This document shows, piece by piece, positions 17,801 through 25,474 of a DNA stretch of 64,000 nt. Numbering within the stretch: position 1 is the first letter of the stretch; each line of letters begins with the position of its first letter. The stretch lies in assembly GCA_026708185.1 (NCBI GenBank), contig JAPOVK010000050.1, positions 62,001-126,000 on the forward strand. Direction: 5' to 3'. This DNA is from Gammaproteobacteria bacterium (GTDB lineage Bacteria; Pseudomonadota; Gammaproteobacteria; Pseudomonadales; Azotimanducaceae). The translations under genes were made by a program, and so were the position numbers. Below the pieces are notes generated by a model, which was not told the DNA's origin, did no database searches, and worked only from the letters and a program-made list of their open reading frames with translations.

Positions 17801-19413
17801 TCGCGGCTGCGGGCGTGGTCGTCAATGCCACGCTGGTGCTGCTGCACGCCGTCAACCGCTTCCGGGCGGACGGCGATTCGCTCCAGGATGCCATCGTCCG
17901 GGCCGCCTGCCAGCGCGTCCGTCCCATTCTGATCACCACCGCGACGACCTTCCTCGGCGTCCTGCCGCTGATTCTCAGCAAGAACGCCCAAGCGGTTGCC
18001 ATCATCCCCATGGCTGTGTCGCTGGCCTACGGCGTCCTGTTCTCCATGCCAGCCGCCCTTTTCGCCGTGCCTGCGCTGTGGCTGGTGCTGCACGACCTGC
18101 GTGGCGGTGCCAACCGCGTCACCGGCGCCATCGGCGACATGCTCGGATCGGCACCGCGCCTCACCCAGTGGATGACCCGCTATCCCTACATCCAGGAGAG
18201 CGTACAGTCGCGGGAGTTCACCGACCTGCAGATCGACGAGGATCTGGGGTTGGATGCTGAAACCGCGGAAATCGCGCGGCGCGGGCTCGTGCGGGTGTAC
18301 TACGAGCGCGAATTCGACCGCCAGGAGATGGGTGCCCAGCTCGACGTGATCGCGGCCAGGGCGCCGAGTGTGGACGACCTCGCGCAGGAGGCGCGCGTCT
18401 GGGCGGAGCAGCGCACCTTCCAAGTGGGCGTGCACATGCTCAATGGCACCATCGCGCCGCTGGACGCTGCCCGGCCAATCGCCGACATCCTGGACGCCAC
18501 GCTCGGTGTCCTGGCCCCGGCTGCCAAGAGCGAGTTCGCGGAGAAAAACGGCGCCTTGTCGGGCAGCAGGGTGGCGTTGCTGGCCCTAGGTCCGCTCGGT
18601 CGCCGCGAGTTCGCGACGGGCGCGCCGTTGCGCCTGCTCTTCCTATATGACCAAGAGCGCCTACCGGCCAGCTTGGGCGTCGATCCGCGGACTTGGCACG
18701 CGCAGTTGCTGCAACGCCTATTGCGAGCCGCACGCGCCTTGTCCCCGGAAGGCATCCTGTTCGAACGCGTCGAGCCCTACGCCGGGAGTGGCGGGAACGG
18801 CTCGACATGGGCGCTGACCGACTTGGCGGCACTTGCCGAGGCCCCCGTGGCCGCGGATCTGCGGATGCTGGCCGATGCTCGGGTCATCGTGGCCGAAGAC
18901 GGTCTGGCAGAGGACTTCGAGACACTGCGGCAGAGCGCTCTTGCCCACGCTGCGGATCGAGGCGTCATACCCGGCGTCGCACCAGCCGGGCGCGTGGCGG
19001 ACAGCGGTCCTTGGGATGTGCGGCATCGGCCGGGCGGGCTCGACGACGTCGAACTGGCCGCCGACGTGATCAAGCTGACGGTCGGTGGCCGCGTGCCGGC
19101 GGTGCTCGCGACGGCATTAGGCGCTACGTTCGACACCGCCGTCGACGAGGGATTGCTCGATGAAGAGGCGGCCACGCAACTGACCGGTGCGGCAAGGCTC
19201 TGGCAGAACATCGACGGCTTTTTGAGCATGGTCTGCGTCGGCACCTTCGATGCCACCGCCGCTTCAGCCGAGCAGCGTCAGACGCTGGCGGAGATCGGCG
19301 GCGTTGACGACTTCGACGCACTGCCGGATGTCATCTCGGCCGCAGCCGGGCTTGCCGCCGGGCATGTTGCGGAACTCCTCGCCGGGACCGAGGGGCGGCG
19401 ACGAGCGCGATAG
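14848..19413 (+). CDS. RND efflux permease fused to a GlnE-like (degenerate adenylyltransferase) C-terminal region
   Basis: 1521 aa from the ATG at 14848; the 1960-aa track ORF adds shadow sequence antisense to herA. Residues ~1-1095 are a complete RND permease: TM1 NLVMGFSVLAGLAAM, TM4 motif GMLVDDAVVVGES (~393), and the last TM FSMPAALFAVPALWLVLHDL. Residues ~1140-1521 are not RND. RRGLVRVYYEREF, FQVGVHMLNGTI, ALGPLGRREF...LLFLYD (~1246-1268) and RHRPGGLDDVELAADVIKL (~1392-1410) follow the order of blocks in the C-terminal half of GlnE. The GlnE catalytic GSDLD is GAPLR here, so the transferase is probably inactive. TTGACA at 14812 may be its -35. Confidence 0.88.
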   Translation: MKRMIAWFATNHVAANLVMGFSVLAGLAAMTRIPIQIYPDVDFPFITITVPYLGAAPEEVASGVCNRIEERLQGISGIKEVVAISDEGICVVELTMFLEADVSAVRNEVESAINAIDTFPAETEKPIISLPTYTSVVLEVAVTGPTDERTLKEIGRRVRDDIKALPGITQVALTNSRPYEISVEISEPSLLRNNLTFDHVAEALRQGSADLPGGTVKTDAGDVSLRTRGQAYRGEELERLVVTADSGGTRVLLKDVAKVVDGFEDTSQSLRFNGKPAALVQVSKVGNQNIQEISETVRRYLAESAANYPAGVELTLWKDESVMLTDRLGALVDSGIQGLLLVLVVLALFLRPHLALWVAIGIPIAFLGAVFLLFWFGYAIDAVSVVGFIIALGMLVDDAVVVGESVYVSQQGGRGELAGAIEGAQQVLVPVTFGVLTTVAAFVPLLLAAGVIGQLMSVTAATVICCLVFSLVECQTVLPAHLGHRSARMPLGEFGTALLLLVVIAAFAIGPDFRTGCGLAISAATAVWVAHRMGGLGRLGVAFATFQARLESALAAFIDGRFRRMVEAAMNARHLTLSLAAVALVCAGAIMSSGHLPFTFAMDAETDRVVAKLTMPHGVNEEETLRAIDRLTASARRVRDELAEEFGVAPIQHILAATGSQPSTMESFSGVALATGSHLGEVSLQLSPSEARAISTGDIAERWRAATGAIPGAELHYTTALGAGDTNVGIRVFGDDVENLRGFAAEVGEQLWTYPGVREVFDSYREGKAELRLSITPTGEGLGLKLVDLGRQVRQAFYGEEVQRVQRGPEDIRIMLRYPAEQRRSLAALDGFRVRTPSGDAVPFATVATVEAGRGYSSIVRVDGKRSILVSAEVDPGLTSSAAVQTALTQSGVLDEIAAKYPGTSYKAEGLAMQQEAMDSLVPLFMLSMFAIFALLAIPLRSYTQPLVIMSVLPFAFVGAVFGHVIMLPLHAVAGMSMTSAFGVVAAAGVVVNATLVLLHAVNRFRADGDSLQDAIVRAACQRVRPILITTATTFLGVLPLILSKNAQAVAIIPMAVSLAYGVLFSMPAALFAVPALWLVLHDLRGGANRVTGAIGDMLGSAPRLTQWMTRYPYIQESVQSREFTDLQIDEDLGLDAETAEIARRGLVRVYYEREFDRQEMGAQLDVIAARAPSVDDLAQEARVWAEQRTFQVGVHMLNGTIAPLDAARPIADILDATLGVLAPAAKSEFAEKNGALSGSRVALLALGPLGRREFATGAPLRLLFLYDQERLPASLGVDPRTWHAQLLQRLLRAARALSPEGILFERVEPYAGSGGNGSTWALTDLAALAEAPVAADLRMLADARVIVAEDGLAEDFETLRQSALAHAADRGVIPGVAPAGRVADSGPWDVRHRPGGLDDVELAADVIKLTVGGRVPAVLATALGATFDTAVDEGLLDEEAATQLTGAARLWQNIDGFLSMVCVGTFDATAASAEQRQTLAEIGGVDDFDALPDVISAAAGLAAGHVAELLAGTEGRRRAR

Positions 19414-19430
19414 GAGTCACGCTGCGCACA

Positions 19431-20609
19431 TCATGTGCCGACCTCCGCAGCGAGCGTGTCGGCGTGGACTTCGTCGACGGGTCGCACGAGTTGGCCTTCG
19501 ACCGCCGCCTCGAGGCGGCTGGTGCAGACCAGTTCGCCTTCGGCAACTCCGCCGTGGATGTAGACGGTTTCTCCCGTGGCACGAAGGATTGCGACATCGC
19601 GGAACTGAAGCCGGTTGTCCGCCCCGATCAAATAGACCTGGTTGTTCGCCTGCAAGGCGGTGCGTGGCAGCACGACCACGTCGGCCACCTCCCGGCCGAG
19701 AATCTCCGCTTCGACGAACATCCCCACGGTTAGCGGCGACCCGTCGGGCGGATCGTAGGGGGCTGCCACTTGGGCGATGACGTTGACCATGCGGGTTTGG
19801 CCGTCCAACTCGCCCTCGGTACGCACCACCTCGGCACCCCAGGTGTGCTCGCGACCTGCGAACTCCGCCTTGAGGACCACGGCCACGGGGGCTTGATCGC
19901 CATTGGCCGGGCGGGCCAATGTCAGCGGCAGATGCGCGAGGTCCCGGTCGAGCACGGGCAAGCGGACTTCGGCGTAGTCCGTGGAATACAGGGTGGCGAT
20001 GGCTTCACCGCGGTTGACGAACTGGCCCGCGTCCACGCGTTCCGTGCGCACGCGACCATCGTAGGGCGCGGTCAGTCGGGTACGGTCCAGATCGCGCTCG
20101 GCGCGGGTTTTCCGGGCGGTGGCCTCCTCGAACGCCGCTTGGGCGACAAGTAGACGGTTCAACGCATCGTCCTTCTCCGCTTGGGAGCCGGACCTGGCAT
20201 CGGCGAGACTGTCGTAGCGGGCGTACGCCCTTCGCGCGCCGATCACCTCACTCCGGGCGGCTGCCAACTGGGCCTTGGCCTGGGCATCGGCGACCTCGTA
20301 GTCGATGCGTTCTATTTCCACGAGCACGTCGCCTTTGGCGAAGAACCCGCCGGAGACGAGGGCGTCGGAGACGTGCACGACGCGTCCGGACACCTCGGCC
20401 ACGAGGTCGCTTTCGCTCTTCGGCACGACGGTGCCGTGGGCGGCCACCGAGAGCCGCACCGTCTGCGGGGTCGCGGCGACGGTCTTCACCACCGGTACTT
20501 GCGGCGGCACCGACTGCGGCTCGAGTTGCGGGCCGGTGGCGATGATGAGGACACCCGCCAAGACCCCGGCGAGGAGAACCAGCAACGGAATCAGGCGTCG
20601 TTTGAGCAA
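19431..20609 (-). CDS. RND efflux periplasmic adaptor (membrane fusion protein)
   Basis: 392 aa from a TTG start at 20609. N-terminal anchor LIPLLVLLAGVLAGVLIIATG, then the barrel-sandwich half-motif GTVVPKSESDLVAEVSGRVVHV, an alpha-helical hairpin (AKAQLAAARSEVIGARRAYARYDSLADARSG...) and the second half TRLTAPYDGRVRTERVDAGQFV. A beta-barrel and C-terminal domain (VVLPRTALQANNQVYLI) follow. It links an RND permease to an outer-membrane factor. It converges on the permease at 14848 (17 bp between stops) and diverges from a second adaptor at 20780. It probably serves the fused permease even though it is on the other strand. No TolC-type gene is in the window. Confidence 0.92.
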   Translation of the reverse strand: MLKRRLIPLLVLLAGVLAGVLIIATGPQLEPQSVPPQVPVVKTVAATPQTVRLSVAAHGTVVPKSESDLVAEVSGRVVHVSDALVSGGFFAKGDVLVEIERIDYEVADAQAKAQLAAARSEVIGARRAYARYDSLADARSGSQAEKDDALNRLLVAQAAFEEATARKTRAERDLDRTRLTAPYDGRVRTERVDAGQFVNRGEAIATLYSTDYAEVRLPVLDRDLAHLPLTLARPANGDQAPVAVVLKAEFAGREHTWGAEVVRTEGELDGQTRMVNVIAQVAAPYDPPDGSPLTVGMFVEAEILGREVADVVVLPRTALQANNQVYLIGADNRLQFRDVAILRATGETVYIHGGVAEGELVCTSRLEAAVEGQLVRPVDEVHADTLAAEVGT

Positions 20610-20779
20610 GCCGAGTCAGCACGCGCGAGGGGTCTGACCGCGACAATACCATGCTCGCCTTGGCGACTTTGGCAGCCCGAATGCGCGATGGCACCGGGAT
20701 AGTTCACATGGTGTTCATACTTGTTGACCCGTGGACGATCATCCATGATGGTTAGGACTTGGCCGCATAGGGGGCGCAA

Positions 20780-21871
20780 ATGGCCGAATCGACTCCGGGT
20801 TCAAGCCGCGTGGGCTACGTCCAGTTGGCGGTCGTCGTCGTGGTTCTGGGGGTTGGTATCTACTTCGGCCAGGCACCTGATCGGATCGTGGTGGACCCGG
20901 CGACGCCTCTCGGCATGTCCGCGGAGCCGCCCGAGGTCACGGTCGTCGTGCCCGAGGCCGGGGACCATGCGGCCAGCGTCGTTCTGACCGGTACGGTGGG
21001 GCCGCACGGCATCGTCGCCATGATGCCGTCGGTCGATGGCGGTAGGGTGGTGTGGATCTCGCCGGCCATGCGCATTGGCGGCACCTTCGCGCGCGACGAG
21101 ACGCTGCTCAGAATCGAGGCCAAGGACTACGAACTCGACGTCGCGGAAGCCGAGGCGGACCTCCGTGCGGCGCAGGCCAAGCTCGAACAGCGCCGACGCG
21201 AGGGAGACAGCGCGCGGATCGCGCGGGCGCAGGCCTTGGCCGACAAAGCGGCGACCGTCTTGGAACGTAGACAACTGGCGCTCTCGCGGACGAGCTACTC
21301 GCTGCCGTTCGACGGACGTGTCGGTCAAGCGCAGGTGAGCGTCGGCCAGGTGCTCGTCGCCGGCTTGTCGTTCGGCAATGCCTACGCCAAGAACGCGCTT
21401 GAGGTCGGTGCCGGGATCGGCAATGAGGACCTGGCCTATCTCGAACCCGTGACGGGCCGGGCAGCGACGATATTCGCCGAAAACGGCGCGTTTTCGGGCG
21501 AGGTGGTTCGGGTGTCGGCGTTGGTGGCACCGACGAGCCGCTTGGCGCAGGTGTTCCTGAAGTTCGCCGACGATACGCCGCTCGACTCGCTGCCTTTGCC
21601 GGGCAGTTTCGCCACGGTGCAGATCGACGGGCCTCCTTTCGACAATGCCTTCGTACTCCCGCGTGCGGCCGAACAATCCGGCGGCCATGTGTGGGTCGTG
21701 AGGGCCGGCGAGCTTGAGGCCGTCACGCCGGAACCGCTGCGCCGCTCCACGTCGGGCGTGTTCGGCAGTCCGGGTTGGCTGGTACGAGCCTTCGACGCTG
21801 GCGACGGCGTGGTGGTCGGCTCCGTCTTCGGCGCCCACGATGGCATGCGCGTGCGGACCTCGGGCGGCTAA
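20780..21871 (+). CDS. Second RND periplasmic adaptor (membrane fusion protein)
   Basis: 363 aa. N-terminal membrane anchor VQLAVVVVVLGVGIYFGQ, lipoyl-like half GTVGPHGIVAMMPSVDGGRVVWI, a short helical hairpin with Ala/Glu/Arg heptads (DVAEAEADLRAAQAKLEQRR...), the second half SYSLPFDGRVGQAQVSVGQVL, then beta-barrel (TVQIDGPPFDNAFVLPRAA). It is 11 bp upstream of the permease at 21883 and clearly forms a pair with it. It is a diverged paralogue of the adaptor at 19431. The divergent 170 bp between the two adaptors should contain both promoters; I could not pick convincing -35/-10 pairs there. Confidence 0.9.
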   Translation: MAESTPGSSRVGYVQLAVVVVVLGVGIYFGQAPDRIVVDPATPLGMSAEPPEVTVVVPEAGDHAASVVLTGTVGPHGIVAMMPSVDGGRVVWISPAMRIGGTFARDETLLRIEAKDYELDVAEAEADLRAAQAKLEQRRREGDSARIARAQALADKAATVLERRQLALSRTSYSLPFDGRVGQAQVSVGQVLVAGLSFGNAYAKNALEVGAGIGNEDLAYLEPVTGRAATIFAENGAFSGEVVRVSALVAPTSRLAQVFLKFADDTPLDSLPLPGSFATVQIDGPPFDNAFVLPRAAEQSGGHVWVVRAGELEAVTPEPLRRSTSGVFGSPGWLVRAFDAGDGVVVGSVFGAHDGMRVRTSGG

Positions 21872-21882
21872 TAGCGGTGGCC

Positions 21883-24800
21883 ATGGGAGATTCGACGTCG
21901 CCGGCGGTCCGGCCTGGCCCCATCGCCTTCTTCGCCCGTTCGCCCGTTGCGGCGAACATGCTGATGCTGTTGTTCCTCGGCACCGGCACGATCGCGGCCT
22001 TCCTGCTCCCCGTGCAGAGCGTTCCCGACTTCGATCCGCGGGTTGTGCAGATCACCGTCCCCTACCCGGGCGCGACGCCGGAGGAAGTGGAGGAAGGGGT
22101 CACCCGGCGCGTGGAGGAGCGCGTGCGGGACATCGTCGGCGTGCGCCAGGTGCGTTCCGTCGCGCAGGAAGGTGTGGGTACGGTGATCGCCGATCTCGCG
22201 ACCTTCGCCGATGCAGAGGTCGTGCTGGCCGATATCCAGAGCGCAGTGGAGAGCCTGGAGGAGTTCCCGCCGCGGTTTGCCGAGCGCCCGCGGGTCGAGC
22301 GCCCGCCCGTGCTGCGCAACGTCGCGACCGTTGCCGTCGCGTCCGAGACCGCATCGGAGACCGATTTGCGCCGTGCGGCGGAAATGGTGCGCGAGCGCTT
22401 GCTGGCTCGGCCGACCGTCTCCCGGGTGGACATCTTCGGCGCGCGAGACTACGAGGTCTCCATCGAGGTCAGCGAACAGGCCCTGCTGCGCAACGACCTG
22501 ACGGTCGAGGAAGTGGCGGCGGCGCTGCGTAGCGCGTCGGTGAACCGTACATCCGGCGAGTTGCGCACCGACGCCGGAGGCGTATTGATCCGTACTAGCG
22601 CGAAGGCGCAGGAAGCGGCGAGATTCGCCGACATCGCGGTACTGACCCGCCCCGACGGCAGCATGCTGCGGCTGGGCGACGTGGCCAGGATCGACGACGG
22701 CTTCGCCGAAGACGCGCTGATCAGCCGGATCGATGGTCGGCCTGCCGTGTTCCTCCGCGTGCGGGAATCGGATGCCGGCGATCCCCAGGTGACTTCGGCG
22801 GCGCAGGCCGTCATGGAGGCGGCGGCCGAAATCGAGCTGCCAGACGGCATCGAGGTCGTTTCGTGGGAGGACGGCAGCGAGCGGATCCGCATCCGGGTCG
22901 ATCGCATGGTCGCCAATGCGGTGCTCGGCATCACGCTGGTGTTCGCGTTCCTGATCCTGGTGTTCGATCTGCGCTTTGCGGTGTGGATCGCGGCGGGGAT
23001 CCCGATCGCCTTCATGGGCGGCGTGCTGCTGTTCGAACCGCTCGGTCTGACGATCAACACGATGACTCTCCTGGCGCTCGTGCTGGCGACAGGGATCGTG
23101 GTCGACGATGCCATCGTCGTCGGCGAGAGCATCGCCGTCCAGCACGAGTCCGGCAACACCGGCGTTGCCGGCGCGATCGCGGGAGCGCGCGCGGTCGCCG
23201 GCCCGGTGGTGACAGGCGTGGCAACAACCATGGTCGCGTTCGCGATCCTGGCATTCATGCCCGGATCCATTGGGCAGATGGTCGGTGCCGTTCCCTACGT
23301 GGTCGTTGCGGTTTTGGCGGTTTCGCTGCTCGAGGCGTTCGTGATCCTGCCGGCTCACCTGGCGCATGGTCGTCAATGGAGCCGCCCGCCGCTGGCCGAT
23401 GTGCAAGCGGGCGTCCGCCGTTGGCTGGACCAGTTGCGCGACTACTTCGTGGTGAAGGCGATCGGCGCGGCGCTCTTGCGACCGTGGCTGACCATTGCCG
23501 CATCGCTCGCGTTCCTGGCCGTGGCAGCGCTGCTACTGATCACCGCGTTGGTGCGCTTCGTGCTGTACGACCCGCCTGTGGACGTGGACCGGCTGAGCGT
23601 GCAGCTCACATTCCCGGTCGGCACGCCGTTCGATGTGACGCAACGTGCCGTCGATCAGGTCGTTCGCGCCGCCTACGCCACGGACGAGGCAACCGAAGGC
23701 GACTCGTTCGGCGCCGTGGCGGTGATCGTGGGCGGCGAATTCGCCCCCGAGATCGACGCCTTCGATCAGGGCCACCAGGACGGCGACTACGCAAGCCATC
23801 TCGCCACCGTCGTGGCCGTGCTCAAGGACGAACCAGCGCGTACGCTGCCCTCGACCGAACTCGTGCACAGGTGGCGCACCAATGTCGGCGAGCTGCAGGG
23901 CGCTGACAGCGTGACCTACAACACGAGCTCCATGGTGGTTCCTCCCGAGGTCGGCTTCGTGCTGACGCACGCGGACCCCGACACCCTTGCGCGCGCTGCC
24001 GACGACGCCAAGCAGTGGCTTGAGGAACAGGAGGGCGTCTACGGGATCGACACCTCGCTCGCCCCCGGCAAGCGCCAATTCGACATCGAGATCGGGAGTC
24101 TCGGCGTCGCGATCGGGCTTACCGCGGAGGAGGTGGCGGAGCAACTGCGGGATCGGTTCCATGGCGTGGAAGTCCAGCGCAACCATCGCGGTCGCGACGA
24201 GACGAAGGTGATCGTGCGCTACCCGGGCGAGGAGCGCCTCACCCTGGCGGACATTCTGAACGAACGTATCCCGCTGCCCGCCAATCCTGGCGGCCAAGCC
24301 GGCCAACCCGGCGGTCAGGGCGGCGCCAACCCGATGCCGGGCGCCGTTCTAGGTGGCGGTGCCGGCCTTTTCGGCGGCATCGTCGCCCAGGGCGCAAACG
24401 CCGGGCTGCCGACTCCCGGCGTGCCCCTCGCGCTCGTGGCCGAGGTCACCGAGACCCGCGGCCTTTCCGCCATCGAGCGCCGCGACGGCGTCCGGTCGGC
24501 CCTCGTGGAGGCGCGGGTCGACACGGCGGTCAGGACACCGAATTCGGTCAACGCGGCGTTGGAAGGCGATGAACTGCCCAGCTTGGTGGCTCGGTATCCC
24601 GGTCTCGGCTTCGCGTACGCGGGGCAGACCGAGATCCAGGCGCGGATGTTCGACGTGCTCGCGTTGCTCGTGGCCGTCGCGGTATTGGTGATCTACGGGC
24701 TGATCGCCATTCAGCTCCGCAGCTACCTGCTGCCACTGGTCGTGATCGCGGCGGTGCCGTTCGCTGCTGCCGGGGCGGTGGTCGGGCACCTGCTGCTCGG

Positions 24801-25194
24801 CTACGACCTCTCAGCGTATTCGGTGTTCGGGATGGTGGCGATCGGCGGGGTCGTGGTCAACGACGTGCTCGTCTTGCTGGACCGCTACCGAACCATCCGC
24901 GCCGATGCGGGGATGCGTGTGGACGTGGCCATGGTCGCATCGGCCACCCGCCACCGGTTTCGCGCCATCCTGCTGACGACGGTGACGACCCTGACCGCGC
25001 TCCTGCCGACGATCTACACGGACAGCCCCTTCTCGGCGCCGTTGATCCCGTTGGTGATCAGCATGGTGGCGGGGTTGGCCTTCGCCAACATGGTGCTGCT
25101 GTTCTTCGTGCCCGCGCTCTTGACCGTGGTGGAAGGCCTGCAGGAACGCTACGGCCGCTTGACAGGCGGAGCGACCGCTGGCGTGCCCGCTTAA
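21883..25194 (+). CDS. RND efflux permease (AcrB/MexB/CusA superfamily)
   Basis: 1103 aa from the ATG at 21883; a GTG two codons upstream is an alternative. The track start extends wrongly into the adaptor gene. TM1 MLMLLFLGTGTIAAFLLP, porter-domain sequence VPDFDPRVVQITVPYPGATPEEVEEGV, TM4 ATGIVVDDAIVVGES (~402), and the typical TM10-12 region at the C-terminus. Odd point: a Gly/Gln/Pro-rich linker of about 45 residues (NPGGQAGQPGGQGG... onward, ~801-848) interrupts the second periplasmic porter region. It forms a canonical adaptor-permease pair with the gene at 20780. Substrate class is unknown. Confidence 0.92.
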   Translation: MGDSTSPAVRPGPIAFFARSPVAANMLMLLFLGTGTIAAFLLPVQSVPDFDPRVVQITVPYPGATPEEVEEGVTRRVEERVRDIVGVRQVRSVAQEGVGTVIADLATFADAEVVLADIQSAVESLEEFPPRFAERPRVERPPVLRNVATVAVASETASETDLRRAAEMVRERLLARPTVSRVDIFGARDYEVSIEVSEQALLRNDLTVEEVAAALRSASVNRTSGELRTDAGGVLIRTSAKAQEAARFADIAVLTRPDGSMLRLGDVARIDDGFAEDALISRIDGRPAVFLRVRESDAGDPQVTSAAQAVMEAAAEIELPDGIEVVSWEDGSERIRIRVDRMVANAVLGITLVFAFLILVFDLRFAVWIAAGIPIAFMGGVLLFEPLGLTINTMTLLALVLATGIVVDDAIVVGESIAVQHESGNTGVAGAIAGARAVAGPVVTGVATTMVAFAILAFMPGSIGQMVGAVPYVVVAVLAVSLLEAFVILPAHLAHGRQWSRPPLADVQAGVRRWLDQLRDYFVVKAIGAALLRPWLTIAASLAFLAVAALLLITALVRFVLYDPPVDVDRLSVQLTFPVGTPFDVTQRAVDQVVRAAYATDEATEGDSFGAVAVIVGGEFAPEIDAFDQGHQDGDYASHLATVVAVLKDEPARTLPSTELVHRWRTNVGELQGADSVTYNTSSMVVPPEVGFVLTHADPDTLARAADDAKQWLEEQEGVYGIDTSLAPGKRQFDIEIGSLGVAIGLTAEEVAEQLRDRFHGVEVQRNHRGRDETKVIVRYPGEERLTLADILNERIPLPANPGGQAGQPGGQGGANPMPGAVLGGGAGLFGGIVAQGANAGLPTPGVPLALVAEVTETRGLSAIERRDGVRSALVEARVDTAVRTPNSVNAALEGDELPSLVARYPGLGFAYAGQTEIQARMFDVLALLVAVAVLVIYGLIAIQLRSYLLPLVVIAAVPFAAAGAVVGHLLLGYDLSAYSVFGMVAIGGVVVNDVLVLLDRYRTIRADAGMRVDVAMVASATRHRFRAILLTTVTTLTALLPTIYTDSPFSAPLIPLVISMVAGLAFANMVLLFFVPALLTVVEGLQERYGRLTGGATAGVPA

Positions 25195-25403
25195 GGGACG
25201 GATACGGTCTGCGTGCCGACGAACTCGGCTGACATCGCGGGCTCGTGGTCGTCTTCCAGGATCATCGCCACGACTTCCGTGAGGTTGGCGTTGAGTTCGT
25301 CCAGCGTCTCGGCCTGACTATGCGCGCCGGGAAAACCGGAGATATACCCTACGTAAAGACCGGTATCAGGACACTTTTCGACGACGGCGGTGTAGCTGCG
25401 CAC
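25191..25403 (-). CDS. hicB: HicB-family antitoxin-like protein, orphan
   Basis: 70 aa from a GTG start. The partial RNase H-like HicB fold is recognisable: YTAVVEKCPDTGLYVGYISGFPGAHSQAETLDELNANLTEVVAMILEDD. HicB normally follows a ~60-80 aa HicA mRNA-interferase. Neither side holds one: upstream is only ~70 bp before the symporter stop, and downstream the stop overlaps the RND permease stop. The C-terminal DNA-binding domain seen in full HicB proteins is also missing. It may be a stand-alone regulator or a remnant. Confidence 0.7.
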   Translation of the reverse strand: MRSYTAVVEKCPDTGLYVGYISGFPGAHSQAETLDELNANLTEVVAMILEDDHEPAMSAEFVGTQTVSVP

Positions 25404-25474
25404 CGCACGACCTAACGATGATCGACTATCGGATCATACACCCGGCCAAATCCAACTACCCGGGCGTCGTTGCC

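Noticed and set aside
20610-20779. Promoter pairs between the two divergent RND adaptors
   Set aside because: TTGACC at 20724 has no acceptable -10 at 16-18 bp; nothing firm enough to list.
23533-24306. 257-aa minus-strand ORF and similar ones inside the RND permeases
   Set aside because: Shadows of the permease coding frames.
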